This document shows, piece by piece, positions 8,696-18,581 of a DNA stretch of 64,000 nucleotides. The stretch is taken from contig NZ_WTKU01000003.1 in the NCBI RefSeq assembly GCF_011378715.1, positions 186,001 through 250,000 on the forward strand, written 5' to 3'. A program made the position numbers and the translations under genes. This DNA comes from Psychromonas sp. SA13A (GTDB taxonomy: Bacteria > Pseudomonadota > Gammaproteobacteria > Enterobacterales > Psychromonadaceae). Every line of letters begins with the position of its first letter. The stretch's first letter is position 1. The notes beneath the pieces were generated by a model that was not told the DNA's origin, ran no database searches, and worked only from the letters and a program-made list of their open reading frames with translations.

Positions 8696-9591
8696 TAAAT
8701 TTAACCTTGGTTGATATTAAAACTTGGTTGATATTAAAACCCATTAAATACAATAGATTTTTGATAAAAGTAAACTGTAGTGTGTCAAATAAGTTGTAAG
8801 GACTTAATACGAAATTAAATCGTTAATTACTGTAAAACCATAGTAAGAGCTCTGATGAATTTGCATGTAAGTAACTCCTACGAGGTATCTTTGAAGATGT
8901 TACAGGACTTGTTAACAAAAAAACACCTGATATCTGCCGGTTAATACTTTGTTTCTTATATAGTGATTTAGCCTTGTTTTTTGATAAAAATATTACTCTG
9001 TAGATAAATCAATGATGAAAGTAAGCAGTCGGATTTTGCTCTTTTTATTTATATTCATGCACGAAGGTTGGCGCTATTTAAAGCATATTATTTATTCCCT
9101 AGTAAGGCGAAGATTACGTAATTTAGTCAAATGTCTGATTTGGTTTTGTTAACAGCCATGCTTTTGCGAAAGTATAACGGGGATGGATATTGCCTAAATT
9201 GCTTAAATGAATAAGGTTTTAAACGGAGAAACAGGCGCACTTACAAAATAAAAACGTTATTTTTTAGAACACTTTTAGTTTCTAATGGGTTTAAGTCTAA
9301 CTGGTTTAATTTTAATTACTTTAACTACTCTAATCGCTTTAATCTTAATTTTTGGCTTATTTATTAAGCTTAATTATTTTCAGGTGTGGCGCATACCCTA
9401 TAGGAGGTGTTTTTATTTTTTTGTTAAAAATGAAAGGCTTTCATTACTTATTGCGCATATACTCGGTGAGTTAAATCAATTAATGTAGACAGGAGAATTT
9501 TGTTTAAATTAGATAAAAGATTCAATGATACAGGGTGGTTTATCTGTATTTATTGGTTGTTATGGCGAACATCCATTAGAGGTTGTCTGTT
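8696..9591. other. Long AT-rich intergenic region
   Basis: About 900 bp. A 17-bp direct duplication (CTTGGTTGATATTAAAA) lies just upstream of the chemoreceptor gene at about 8706-8741. A 67-codon hydrophobic frame at 9285-9488 is made of low-complexity TTTAATT runs and has no convincing ribosome site, so it is not called. Nothing else recognised. Confidence 0.5.
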
Positions 9592-10422
9592 ATGTATTTA
9601 GTCAATATATCTTCAGAGCTTATTTATACCGTCGAATCCCCCTCAAGCTTTGTTTTTAACATCGCAGCTGCGAATACTGTGCATCAAAAAACACTACAAG
9701 AAAATCTTATTATCTCTCCTTCCATCGACAGTGAATGGTTTCAACTAAATGATTTTGGTTGTCGTGGTTTACGTTTACAAACAGATCCCTGTGAACTTAG
9801 CATTCGATATAATGCCAGCGTCGAATTATCACCAGAAATAGAACGCGTATTTTATTTAAATGAAGTAGAACATAAAAGGCTACCCGCTGCCGTTCTGCCT
9901 TTTTTAAGTCCGAGTCGTTATTGTGAGTCAGACCGATTAGGGCGCTTTGCTTGGAAAGAGTTTGGTCAGTTAGCCAGTGGTTACTCGCGCGTTCAGGAAA
10001 TTTGTAACTGGGTCAATACGCATATTGATTATGTTGCGGGCAGTACAGATAGCTCGACAAGTGCCTGTGATGTGCTCATTCAGCGTGCGGGTGTTTGTCG
10101 TGATTTTGCACATGTGAGTATTGCGCTATGTCGTGCTTTGGGGATCCCCGCACGCTATGTGTCGGGTTATGCGGTTGGATTAAAGCCGCCAGACTTTCAT
10201 GGTTTCTTTGAAGTTTATTTGGAAGATCGTTGGTATCTTTTTGATGCAACCCGTATGGCACCCATTAGTGGGTTGGTTAGGGCGGGGATTGGCCTTGATG
10301 CAGCGGATGCGTCATTTGCGAATATTGTTGGTCAAGTAACTATGTTGTCAATTAATGTTCAGGCGGATGCTGCAGATCCGTCTTTTTTATATAGTGATGG
10401 TGTACCAGTATCGACGGCGTAG
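9592..10422 (+). CDS. Transglutaminase-like cysteine protease family protein
   Basis: About 276 residues from the ATG at 9592; AGAGG lies about 10 bases upstream, while the in-frame TTG at 9583 is too close to it. The N-terminal half resembles the beta-rich transglutaminase N-terminal domain. The core carries the catalytic triad of the family: Cys in RAGVCRDFAH (about residue 169), His in DFHGFFEVYL (about 203) and Asp in WYLFDATR (about 218). Such bacterial proteins are papain-like peptidases or amide hydrolases of unknown substrate. No signal peptide is seen, so it is probably cytoplasmic. No partner genes adjoin it. Confidence 0.87.
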   Translation: MYLVNISSELIYTVESPSSFVFNIAAANTVHQKTLQENLIISPSIDSEWFQLNDFGCRGLRLQTDPCELSIRYNASVELSPEIERVFYLNEVEHKRLPAAVLPFLSPSRYCESDRLGRFAWKEFGQLASGYSRVQEICNWVNTHIDYVAGSTDSSTSACDVLIQRAGVCRDFAHVSIALCRALGIPARYVSGYAVGLKPPDFHGFFEVYLEDRWYLFDATRMAPISGLVRAGIGLDAADASFANIVGQVTMLSINVQADAADPSFLYSDGVPVSTA

Positions 10423-10828
10423 TTTAGCTTTTTAGTTATGTTGTTATTTTATTAGGTAGCTATGTAGCTGTGAAGTTTATAGATATGGGGTTAATGTTTG
10501 TCTGCGCTCATGCAGTTATTTTAATTATTGTTTGCTTGGTGTTTCGCCCTTGTGGCGAGTGACTTTCTTTTACTTGCCCAAAATAAAAATATAGCTACAA
10601 ATAGCAAAGAAAAAGGCACACCGATTCGCTTTCTGATCCAAGTAATAAATTCCTTTCTCAACGCATCAGTCCATACGGAATATTCACCGGTCATGTGCTG
10701 AATGAACTTAAGCCAAACGTCCTGTTTGGCTTTGTTGAAAAGAATTGATGACTTGAGAAAACTCAACGGTGGGAAGTTGTAGCCGCTGAGTCATGTTTTA
10801 TTTGAACCTATTGTTCAGCAGTGTGTAA
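10423..10828. other. Intergenic region occupied by repeat family A
   Basis: Most of the gap is the repeat copy annotated at 10500-10815. An 81-codon frame on the minus strand (10521-10766) lies wholly inside the repeat and is not accepted as a gene. Confidence 0.55.
10500..10815. repeat. Dispersed repeat family A, fullest copy
   Basis: The most complete copy of the repeat: a 5' part matching 1381-1521, a central AGCCAAAC...GTTTGGCT hairpin at about 10712-10732, and a 3' part matching 6747-6840. The minus-strand translation (RKRIGVPFSLLFVAIFLFWASKRKSL) resembles conceptual proteins often annotated in Vibrio and Shewanella genomes from intergenic repeats. It separates the transglutaminase-like gene from the NTPase gene. 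Confidence 0.6.
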
Positions 10829-12538
10829 TCATAATTTTTCTATTCCTGCTTTAACCGCATTTATTAATAATTGTAAGGTGCCTTTTTTCTGAGAAGGCTG
10901 GATTATCTTTATCTCCGGCTCTAATAAATTTAATAGTTCAATTAAAGTGTTTTTTTCATTCCCAAGAAAATCACGTATATTGATTGATTTATACCTGTTG
11001 AAAAGAAAATCAGCAAACTCTCCAATATCTCTAATTGACCAGTTGTTAATGACTTTAAACCATTGTTCAGAAGTGTATTTATTAATAAAGTCATCGTGTT
11101 GGAATTTATTATATATTTCGATATCTGTCTCTACCCATGATTTTTTAATTTTTTCAAAAAGTGAGTCATTATCCTCTGCTACTTTTTTAATCGTCGATAT
11201 TTCTTTTTGATTATTAAATTTATCAAGTATTACCTGTGTATAAATTTTCAATGATTGGTGCCTATTTTCTAAAGAAAGTAGGTCAAAATTCTTTTCTTCA
11301 CATAAATCTGAAATTTGATTAAGAAAAACTATTTTATCTCCTTCTATAAATTCTTGATCTAATAAATAAAGGTAGAAATCACAGCCTTCAAACCATTTCG
11401 ATATCGGTACCTCAATGTCTTCAAAAATAAATTCTTCTAGTTTTTGTACCGAATCAGAAAACTCAGTTTTTGATAACGTATAACCTCTTGAAAACATCAG
11501 CTTGTCGATTGGATCATCTTTAATAGGTAATCTACCTAATTCATTTATTAACGGGGGAAGGTGTGCTTTACCGCTGCAATATTCGATAATTTTTTTTGAT
11601 GGTACGTTGATCGTTCTATATTTCGTAAACTCATCTTCTTGATTATCTTTTTTTGGATTACTTGGATTAAGTATGACGTCTAATCTAGATTGATCATTTA
11701 GGCCTTTAATTATTTCCTCTGAACTTTTTCCCAAACAATAATGTAAATAAGAAATTCGTAGAACGTCTTTAATTATTAATTCCATACTTGGATCAACATC
11801 AATAATCTTATCATTGGTTATTATTCTGTGAATATTTGCTAACCTATTGGCAGCGCGTTTTAGTGCCCTTAGATTGCTAAAATTTAGTGTGTTAACTTCT
11901 CGTCCAATGATATGTTGGTACTTGTCAAAGTAGACGCAGTTTTGAAATGCAATTGTTAATATTTCTTGATTTGTTATCTGAAAATAGACGCGATCAGAAA
12001 AAGACTTTTCAACCATCGCTTTATCAATTTTTGCTTTCTTACCATTCATAACAAAAATAAACTCTAGGTTTTTTTCGTTAATAAGTTGTAGGCATTCACC
12101 TACGATAATTTTTTCTAAATCAGCATTATCAACACGTTCTAGATCGTCTAGTATTACTGTGACATCTGCAATTCTATTTAACATCGCATGTTTTACTGCG
12201 CCGGTTGAGCCCTTGAGAATAGATGCTACCGTCCCAGCACCTTCACTTGTATGTTTTAATATAGAAAAAGCACTGTCTTTGAGTTTATTTATAAGGCTTG
12301 GATCTAAATTTTCCGATAAATAAACTGAAGATATTAATTTATCTCTAAAGTCATCGATATTAGATAATCCAGTTAAAGAAAAGAAAATAACTTTTTTTTC
12401 TTTAACTTCGAGAATTGGTATTAATTCATTTTTAATGTAATGGGTTTTACCAACTCCCCATTCGCCATCAAGTATAACCATTGATGGAAATGAGTCGTCC
12501 TTAAGTAATGCTAATATTTGTTCAGTTGTTTGCGACAT
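10829..12538 (-). CDS. KAP-like P-loop NTPase
   Basis: A 569-residue protein. Walker A is GEWGVGKTH (residues 25-33) and Walker B is VTVILDDLER (about 126-135), with a sensor-like FIFVMNGKK strand after it. The GEWGxGKT plus DDLER pair is characteristic of KAP-family and related STAND-like P-loop NTPases, several of which act in phage defence or membrane-associated signalling. The insert between Walker A and B is short, with only a weakly hydrophobic stretch (residues 100-120), so the membrane helices of classic KAP proteins are not evident. The C-terminal 350 residues are charged and helical with no domain I recognise. The gene is more AT-rich than its neighbours and stands alone between a dispersed repeat and housekeeping genes. 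Confidence 0.75.
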   Translation of the reverse strand: MSQTTEQILALLKDDSFPSMVILDGEWGVGKTHYIKNELIPILEVKEKKVIFFSLTGLSNIDDFRDKLISSVYLSENLDPSLINKLKDSAFSILKHTSEGAGTVASILKGSTGAVKHAMLNRIADVTVILDDLERVDNADLEKIIVGECLQLINEKNLEFIFVMNGKKAKIDKAMVEKSFSDRVYFQITNQEILTIAFQNCVYFDKYQHIIGREVNTLNFSNLRALKRAANRLANIHRIITNDKIIDVDPSMELIIKDVLRISYLHYCLGKSSEEIIKGLNDQSRLDVILNPSNPKKDNQEDEFTKYRTINVPSKKIIEYCSGKAHLPPLINELGRLPIKDDPIDKLMFSRGYTLSKTEFSDSVQKLEEFIFEDIEVPISKWFEGCDFYLYLLDQEFIEGDKIVFLNQISDLCEEKNFDLLSLENRHQSLKIYTQVILDKFNNQKEISTIKKVAEDNDSLFEKIKKSWVETDIEIYNKFQHDDFINKYTSEQWFKVINNWSIRDIGEFADFLFNRYKSINIRDFLGNEKNTLIELLNLLEPEIKIIQPSQKKGTLQLLINAVKAGIEKL

Positions 12539-12937
12539 AATTATCTTTAACTTTTTGAGTATTAAAAGAAATTCTATTAATCATTAAATTAAAGTATCAG
12601 TACCGTTCAATGGAAGCAATAATAAATAGTATCAAATACAGGGGCAGATCTTCTTAAGCCATAGCTTCATTATTAATAATCATCTCTTAGTAAAGGCTAC
12701 TGAAACAACCAACTCACAATATTTAACTTCCTAATTACCAAATAGATTCAATTACTTAACCCAACCACGTTGATGGATTTTCATATTTTAAAAAATAACC
12801 GTTGTCGAACTTGAAACTCGCTCTATAATGCGGCTAATTTAGCGCTATACCGCCTTCATTGGTTTGTTTAAGCGTGTTGAGAATGTGTTAAATAGTCATC
12901 AATTTGGGTGGCTATGGTGTGATGAAAGGGTTGGAAG
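12539..12937. other. Divergent intergenic region
   Basis: About 400 bp between the NTPase and the PaeA-type gene. It contains the promoter candidate at 12802-12829. No gene or repeat was recognised otherwise. Confidence 0.5.
12802..12829 (+). promoter_or_regulatory. Candidate sigma-70 promoter for the PaeA-type gene
   Basis: TTGTCG and a perfect TATAAT are separated by 16 bp, about 110 bp upstream of the start codon at 12938. Confidence 0.5.
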
Positions 12938-14215
12938 ATGAGTGATGTGTTGAGCATTGTTTTATTAATACTAGCGGGTGCTTTATTTGCTATGTCGGAG
13001 ATTTCGGTTGCGGCGGCTAGGAAGATTAAGCTGCGTGTGATGGCGGATGAAGGCAGTGCTAAAGCGCTTGATGTGATTGAGCTGCAACAGCAACCCGGTA
13101 ACTTTTTTGCGATGATGCAAATTGCATTAAATGGTATCTCTATTCTTGGCGGTATTATTGGTGAGCAAGCATTAACTCCTTATATTCGTAAGATGGTCAG
13201 TCTGTTTTATCAAGGCCCGTTATTGGGTGAAGTCAGTTTTGTCCTTTCTTTTATTTGCTTAACTTCTTTGTTTATTTTGTTTGCTGATTTATTACCTAAA
13301 CGGTTGGCTATTATTATGCCGGAAGCGGTGGCTATTCGTATTGTGTCCTTGATGCGCTGGATAACCTTTTTGTTAATGCCGGCGGTGTTTTTGTTTAACG
13401 GCCTGACTAATATTATGCTGCGTTTGTTTGGTATTCCTACCGAGCGTACGGAGTTGGTGACAACGGAAGATATTATCGCAATGATGGATGCGGGCGCGGA
13501 AGATGGCAGTTTGCAAAAGCAAGAATATCAATTGATTGGTAACGTGTTTGATTTAGAAGTTAGCACCATCGGCAGTGTGATGACTCCGCGTGACCAGATC
13601 ATCTTTTTTGATTTAGATGATAGTAGCGATGAAATCAGCAAGAAAATTATTGAACAGCCTCATAATGACTTTCTAGTGTGTGATGGTGGCTTGGATAAAA
13701 TTCGTGGCAGTATTGAATCAAAAGAGATTTTACGCCTAGTGTTAAAAGGGGAGTTGGCACAAATTCACCCGACACAGGTGGATAAAGATTTGTTCTACTT
13801 ACCTGAAACATTGACGCTTTCTGAAGCATTGAATGCCTTTAAAGTGGCGACTCAACCTTTTGCGGTGATTGTTAATGAATACGCCACTGTAGTAGGTATT
13901 GTGACGGTAAAAGATCTGTTGAGCAGCTTTATGGGTGAATTGATCACGCATCAAGATGAAGAGCAAATTGTACAAAGGGATGATTCGTCTTGGTTGATTG
14001 AGGGTTTAACGCCAATTAATGAAGTGATGCGTTGCCTGGCGATTGAAGAGTTTCCTGATCGTATTCAATATGAAACGATTGCTGGTTTTATGATTTATAC
14101 GCTGAAACGTTTACCTAAACGAACCGACCATTTTACCCACCAAGGTTACAAGTTTGAGGTGTTGGATCTGGAAGGTGTTCGTGTTGAACAAATTCTGGTG
14201 ACTAAGCTTAAGTAA
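12938..14215 (+). CDS. paeA: PaeA/YtfL-type CNNM/CorC family membrane protein
   Basis: A 425-residue inner-membrane protein. An N-terminal DUF21/CNNM transmembrane domain (about residues 1-190, with AMSEISVAAARKIKL and FADLLPKRLAI) is followed by a CBS-domain pair (about 207-330, MTPRDQIIFFDL, NEYATVVGIVTVKDLL) and a C-terminal CorC/HlyC domain. Order and length match E. coli YtfL, now PaeA, which exports putrescine and cadaverine. The arginine decarboxylase and agmatinase genes follow immediately on the same strand, and their product is putrescine, which supports that role. Other CNNM members have been linked to Mg or Co transport, so the function remains an inference. Confidence 0.78.
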   Translation: MSDVLSIVLLILAGALFAMSEISVAAARKIKLRVMADEGSAKALDVIELQQQPGNFFAMMQIALNGISILGGIIGEQALTPYIRKMVSLFYQGPLLGEVSFVLSFICLTSLFILFADLLPKRLAIIMPEAVAIRIVSLMRWITFLLMPAVFLFNGLTNIMLRLFGIPTERTELVTTEDIIAMMDAGAEDGSLQKQEYQLIGNVFDLEVSTIGSVMTPRDQIIFFDLDDSSDEISKKIIEQPHNDFLVCDGGLDKIRGSIESKEILRLVLKGELAQIHPTQVDKDLFYLPETLTLSEALNAFKVATQPFAVIVNEYATVVGIVTVKDLLSSFMGELITHQDEEQIVQRDDSSWLIEGLTPINEVMRCLAIEEFPDRIQYETIAGFMIYTLKRLPKRTDHFTHQGYKFEVLDLEGVRVEQILVTKLK

Positions 14216-14349
14216 CCTCTGTTCTGGATAAGCAAAGCGATACAACACCGTTATTTCCGCGGATTTCTTTGTTAAACACTCTCTCAATAACCAGTTGTTG
14301 AGAGATAAAGTAGTTCATTTAACTTGTTTGATAGATACGAGTACATATC

Positions 14350-14400
14350 TAGAACCACATAACCATCGCCACATAACCACATAACCACATAACCATCACC
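14350..14400. repeat. Short tandem repeat, CACATAAC unit
   Basis: About five imperfect copies of an 8-9 bp unit (ACCACATA phase). Confidence 0.6.
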
Positions 14401-14416
14401 ACACAGCAATCACACA

Positions 14417-14454
14417 ATAAGCGCACAAAATAAATTTTATTATTGTGCGCTTAT
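14417..14454. terminator. 12-bp perfect hairpin, terminator after paeA
   Basis: ATAAGCGCACAA pairs with TTGTGCGCTTAT across an AT-rich 14-nt loop. It lies about 200 bp downstream of the paeA-type stop codon. Confidence 0.6.
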
Positions 14455-14852
14455 ATCCAGCCCATTCTCTTCTTATTTTACACACTATTTAGCATCACTT
14501 TTTTTGTAAGTTTAACCTGTCATTTTTGTGTGTTTATTTTGTATAACGCTTTTTAAATCAATTACTTTTATTTTCTTAAATTGCTTGATTTTTAGTCTAT
14601 ATTGGCGTTTTCAATCAATAAAAATGGTTGAACTAGCTATCTGTTCAATTTTTTTTGTTAAACAACACAAAATTATTATCTAGACGTGATGCCGTTATTA
14701 CCCAATAATCCGCGGCATAAATTGTGCGATAGCCATTGTTTTTAATTCTATTTAATTCCTGTTAATTAGAAAAATAAAAAGGCGGCCATCGAGCTGTGAT
14801 TTCAGTTCACTGAGTCATCATTATTCCTACATTATTATTGAGAGATCTAAAT

Positions 14853-16763
14853 TTGCAACATTCAACTGATATGGAACGCATTCGAGCGGAATACAATGTT
14901 CGTTATTGGAGCCAAGGTTTTTATGGGATTAACGACCAAGGTGAGGTGTATGTTTCACCGCGCAGTGGCAGTGATCATCAACTTGCATTAAGTGACATTG
15001 CAGCGCAATTGGCTGAGCGTAATTTAAGCATGCCTGCTTTAGTGCGTTTCCCACAAATATTACACCAACGTGTACACAATATTTGTGATGCTTTTAACCA
15101 AGCAATTCAAGAAGTTGAATACGATAATCGTTACTTATTGGTTTACCCTATTAAAGTTAACCAACAAAAAGAAGTGGTTGATGAAATTTTAGCAAGCCAA
15201 GCTGGATTAGAGCATAAGCAACTTGGGCTTGAAGCGGGCAGTAAACCTGAATTATTAGCCGTATTAGCGTTGGCGCATAAAGCCAGTTCAGTGATTGTTT
15301 GTAATGGTTACAAAGACAGAGAATATATTCGTTTAGCATTAATTGGTGAAAAACTAGGCCATAAAGTACTGATCGTATTAGAGAAATTATCTGAACTTGA
15401 TTTAGTGTTAGAAGAAGCTCGTTCGTTAGGCGTTAAACCGCGTATGGGCTTGCGTATTCGTTTAGCTTCTCAAGGCGCAGGTAAATGGCAATCAAGTGGT
15501 GGTGAAAAGTCTAAATTTGGTCTTGCTGCTGCTCAAGTATTAACGGTTGTTGAACGCTTAAAAGCAGAAAATCAATTAGATACATTACAACTAGTACATT
15601 TTCACCTAGGTTCGCAAATGGCGAATATTCGTGATGTACGTAATGGTGTGAGTGAAGCGGCACGTTTTTATTGTGAATTACGTACGATGGGTGTGCCATT
15701 AGATTATTTAGATGTCGGCGGTGGTTTAGCGGTAGATTACGATGGAACACGTAGCCAATCTCATAATTCAATGAATTATAGTTTAGCGGAATATGCACGT
15801 AATATTGTGATCACGATTAGTGATATTTGTAATCTTTATGATCAACCTAAACCTGCGATTATTTCTGAGTCTGGTCGTTCATTAACAGCGCATCACGCGG
15901 TGTTAATCACCAATGTTATTGGTGCAGAAACTTACAAACCAGAAGTAATTGAAGCACCGGTTGAACCTGGTTCGTTATTACTACAAAACATGTGGAATAA
16001 CTGGAGCTTATTATCTGGCGGCAGTGATGACCGTGCGTTAATTGAGATTTACAACGATACACAAAGCGACATTGTAGAAGTACATAATCAATTTGCGACG
16101 GGTGTATTAAGTTTGCAAGAACGCGCTTGGGGTGAGCAAGTTGCATTACGCATTTACCATGAATTAAGTGCGCAAATGAGTACTAAAAACCGTTTTCATC
16201 GTCCTATTTTAGATGATTTAAACGAGCGTTTAGCGGATAAGTTCTTTGTTAACTTTTCACTATTCCAATCAGTACCAGATGCGTGGGGAATTGATCAAGT
16301 ATTCCCAATTTTACCGCTGTCTAATTTACAGAATGCGGGCGAACGTCGCGCCGTATTATTAGATATCACCTGTGATTCTGATGGTGTGATTGACCAATAT
16401 GTTGATGGTCAAGGCATTGAAACGACCTTACCGGTACCAGCTTGGTCTGCTGATAAACCTTACTTAATGGGCTTTTTCTTAGTGGGGGCTTATCAAGAGA
16501 TTTTAGGTGATATGCATAACCTATTTGGCGACACGCACAGCGTCGTGGTTAATGTGGATGAGCAGGGTGGATGGGAAATAGAATCGATTAATGAAGGTGA
16601 TACGGTTGAAGATGTGATGAAATACGTACACATCGACGTTGAAGCGATTCGTGATAATTACCGTGCATTGGCATCATCGCGTATATCGGTTGAAGAGCAG
16701 CAAAGTATTTTAGACGAGTTAGAGCAAGGTTTAGCGGGTTACACTTACTTAGAGGGTTTTTAA
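14853..16763 (+). CDS. speA: Biosynthetic arginine decarboxylase
   Basis: PLP-dependent decarboxylase converting arginine to agmatine, the first step of the arginine route to putrescine. About 636 residues, close to the Shewanella orthologue as I recall it. The PLP lysine lies in [62 protein letters not shown] and [10 protein letters not shown] are family hallmarks of the alanine-racemase-fold decarboxylases. I chose the TTG at 14853 because GAGAG lies 8 bases upstream; the in-frame TTG at 14838 overlaps that site, and an ATG at 14871 is another option. It ends one base before the speB start, so the two are translationally coupled. Confidence 0.95.
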   Translation: MQHSTDMERIRAEYNVRYWSQGFYGINDQGEVYVSPRSGSDHQLALSDIAAQLAERNLSMPALVRFPQILHQRVHNICDAFNQAIQEVEYDNRYLLVYPIKVNQQKEVVDEILASQAGLEHKQLGLEAGSKPELLAVLALAHKASSVIVCNGYKDREYIRLALIGEKLGHKVLIVLEKLSELDLVLEEARSLGVKPRMGLRIRLASQGAGKWQSSGGEKSKFGLAAAQVLTVVERLKAENQLDTLQLVHFHLGSQMANIRDVRNGVSEAARFYCELRTMGVPLDYLDVGGGLAVDYDGTRSQSHNSMNYSLAEYARNIVITISDICNLYDQPKPAIISESGRSLTAHHAVLITNVIGAETYKPEVIEAPVEPGSLLLQNMWNNWSLLSGGSDDRALIEIYNDTQSDIVEVHNQFATGVLSLQERAWGEQVALRIYHELSAQMSTKNRFHRPILDDLNERLADKFFVNFSLFQSVPDAWGIDQVFPILPLSNLQNAGERRAVLLDITCDSDGVIDQYVDGQGIETTLPVPAWSADKPYLMGFFLVGAYQEILGDMHNLFGDTHSVVVNVDEQGGWEIESINEGDTVEDVMKYVHIDVEAIRDNYRALASSRISVEEQQSILDELEQGLAGYTYLEGF

Positions 16764-17732
16764 ATGTCGGCATCCTTTAACGATTTATTCACCAAAGAAG
16801 ATTACTCATTATATTCTAATGCGATGACGTTTATGCGTCGTCCGTTAGTGAAAAATCCTTTAGCGAAAGAGCCATTGGCAGAAAGTGCGGATGTAGTGGT
16901 GTTAGGCGTGCCTTTTGATATGGCGACATCAGGCCGTTCGGGTGCGCGTATGGGCCCAGATGCTGTGCGCCGCGCATCGGTTAATTTATCCTGGGAAAGT
17001 AAAAAGTTCCCATGGGAATTTAAACTGTTTGATCATACTAAGGTGATTGATGCCGGTGATTTAGTATTTGATTGTGGTGATGCAGAAGACATGACACAAC
17101 GCCTTGAAGCTGCAGCGGATCAAATTCTAAGCAGTGGTAAAATGTTGCTGAGCTTAGGGGGCGATCACTTTGTTACGCTTCCTTTGTTACGTGCTTATGC
17201 GAAGCATCATGGTGAGATGGCATTAATTCATTTTGATGCGCATACGGACACCTACAATAACGGCAGTCGTTATGACCACGGCACGATGTTTTACCATGCG
17301 CCTAAGGAAGGGTTGATTGACCCTAAGTCGTCGGTACAAATTGGTATTCGTACTGAATATAAACAGCAAGGTCATGGCTTTAATGTGATTAATGCAATGC
17401 AAGCGAATGATTTATCAGTTGATGAGATTGTGTCTCAAGTTAAACAGATTGTCGGTGACAAACCGGTATATTTAACCTTTGATATTGATTGCTTAGATCC
17501 TGCTTTTGCGCCGGGTACGGGTACACCTGTTTGTGGTGGTATTAGCTCCGATAGAGCGTTAAAGATTATTCGAGCTCTGCAGGGGATTAATTTGGTGGGT
17601 ATGGATGTGGTTGAAGTGTCACCAGCCTACGACCAAAGCGAGATCACTGCGCTTGCTGCTGCAACAATTGCATTAGAGTTATTGTACGTTTGGACAGCTA
17701 ACAAATTGAACGCGTCTAACGTCACTGCTTAG
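16764..17732 (+). CDS. speB: Agmatinase (agmatine ureohydrolase)
   Basis: Hydrolyses agmatine to putrescine and urea. 322 residues of the ureohydrolase fold with all the binuclear manganese motifs: [24 protein letters not shown] and [18 protein letters not shown]. The [17 protein letters not shown] loop is also typical. The start codon directly abuts the speA stop (TAAATG), so the genes form an operon and complete putrescine synthesis next to a putative putrescine exporter. A strong hairpin follows. Confidence 0.96.
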   Translation: MSASFNDLFTKEDYSLYSNAMTFMRRPLVKNPLAKEPLAESADVVVLGVPFDMATSGRSGARMGPDAVRRASVNLSWESKKFPWEFKLFDHTKVIDAGDLVFDCGDAEDMTQRLEAAADQILSSGKMLLSLGGDHFVTLPLLRAYAKHHGEMALIHFDAHTDTYNNGSRYDHGTMFYHAPKEGLIDPKSSVQIGIRTEYKQQGHGFNVINAMQANDLSVDEIVSQVKQIVGDKPVYLTFDIDCLDPAFAPGTGTPVCGGISSDRALKIIRALQGINLVGMDVVEVSPAYDQSEITALAAATIALELLYVWTANKLNASNVTA

Positions 17733-17782
17733 CATTTGCTTGGTACTTACTTAGCATTACTGCTATTTACTTTCTAATACAG

Positions 17783-17825
17783 CGTCTATTTACGGCAGGA
17801 TTTTAAAAAATCCTGTAAATAGACG
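17783..17825. terminator. Long hairpin terminator after speAB
   Basis: CGTCTATTTAC(gg)CAGGATTTT pairs with AAAATCCTG-TAAATAGACG across a tiny loop, with only the GG bulge unpaired. Confidence 0.7.
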
Positions 17826-17930
17826 TTATGCACTTCTAAGTTGAATCTGCCGTTTAATTAACTGATTAATAAACCAACTTAGTAAACTATATTAGCCTGC
17901 TAGTCTGCCGAAAAGTCATCTTAAACGTCA

Positions 17931-18143
17931 TTAAAAATTGTTATCTAATAATGCTTTTAATACACGACGGCGAGATATCACACCAACCACTTTATTATTT
18001 TTGTTATTGTTTTCGTTGATAACAGGATAAGTTTTTGGTTGAGAACCCACCATCTTTTCAGCTAATGAGAAAATCGTTTGATCTGCTCTAACACTTAATA
18101 CTTCTTTACGCATAATGGTTACTTGATTTATTGCAAGGGGCTG
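17931..18143 (-). pseudogene. CBS-domain protein remnant
   Basis: A 60-residue frame (MRKEVLSVRADQTIFSLAEKM...KTYPVINENN...VVGVISRRRVLKAL, ATG at 18113) is one half of a CBS-domain pair. It matches, from memory, the C-terminal half of a small two-CBS protein common in Vibrio and Shewanella. The same frame remains open upstream of the ATG to about 18143 (LAINQVTI before MRKEV), where a full-length protein would continue, but then meets a stop, and no first CBS motif is visible. It is probably a 5'-truncated gene, or a short functional single-CBS peptide. An Asn/Lys-rich insert (NENNNKNNK) is unusual. Confidence 0.55.
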
Positions 18144-18363
18144 TACTTCGCTTTGAGCTTATTTTCTCTCATCTTATTTCTTTTCATCTCAAAACAATAT
18201 TAATACAGATAGGGCTGGGGCAAGCTAGGTTAATGAGGTTAATGAGGTTAATGAGTCGCAGAGCAGTCGTTAATTGAGCTGACATGTATAACGTTTAATT
18301 ATTATTATGATAATTAATCATAATTTTAATGTATCAATAGGAAGGCGTATATTGCTACCTATC

Positions 18364-18548
18364 GAAGCGATACTGCGCTTCATAATTAATCATTACGCTT
18401 GGCGTTGAAGGTATTTACGCAGCTTGCAGCAAGGTAAATGCAACAGGTAAAAAAGTGACTCGGCACTATTAAAGATGGAATCACTCATATTACTTTTAAT
18501 AAAGACTCCGATGAATATCAAACAGAATTGATTCAAAGTGAATCTTAA
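18364..18548 (+). pseudogene. gloA: Degenerate lactoylglutathione lyase (glyoxalase I) fragment
   Basis: Two overlapping frames translate to GVEGIYAACSKVNATGKKVTR and GTIKDGITHITFNKDSDEYQTELIQ. Joined by a frameshift near 18460, they align with the C-terminal third of glyoxalase I (E. coli: ...[30 protein letters not shown]). Possible earlier remnants (EAIL) start near 18364; the N-terminal half is missing. nemA follows directly, and in E. coli nemA and gloA are neighbours in an electrophile and methylglyoxal detoxification operon. This looks like a decayed gloA from an ancestral gloA-nemA pair. Confidence 0.62.
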
Positions 18549-18581
18549 TGCCAAGCTGAATAACTTTTAAAGGAAATTATA

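Larger units (their letters stand above)
14216..14852. other. Intergenic region between paeA and speA
   Basis: About 640 bp. Contains an inverted repeat CTCTCAA...TTGAGAG (about 14279-14302), a tandem CACATAAC array (about 14350-14400) and the hairpin at 14417-14454. The last 350 bp are AT-rich and presumably hold the speA promoter. No gene seen. Confidence 0.55.

Noticed and set aside
9285-9488. 67-codon hydrophobic frame
   Set aside because: Built from low-complexity TTTAATT runs, no ribosome site, no recognisable family.
10521-10766. 81-codon minus-strand frame
   Set aside because: Lies wholly in a dispersed repeat whose other copies have broken frames.
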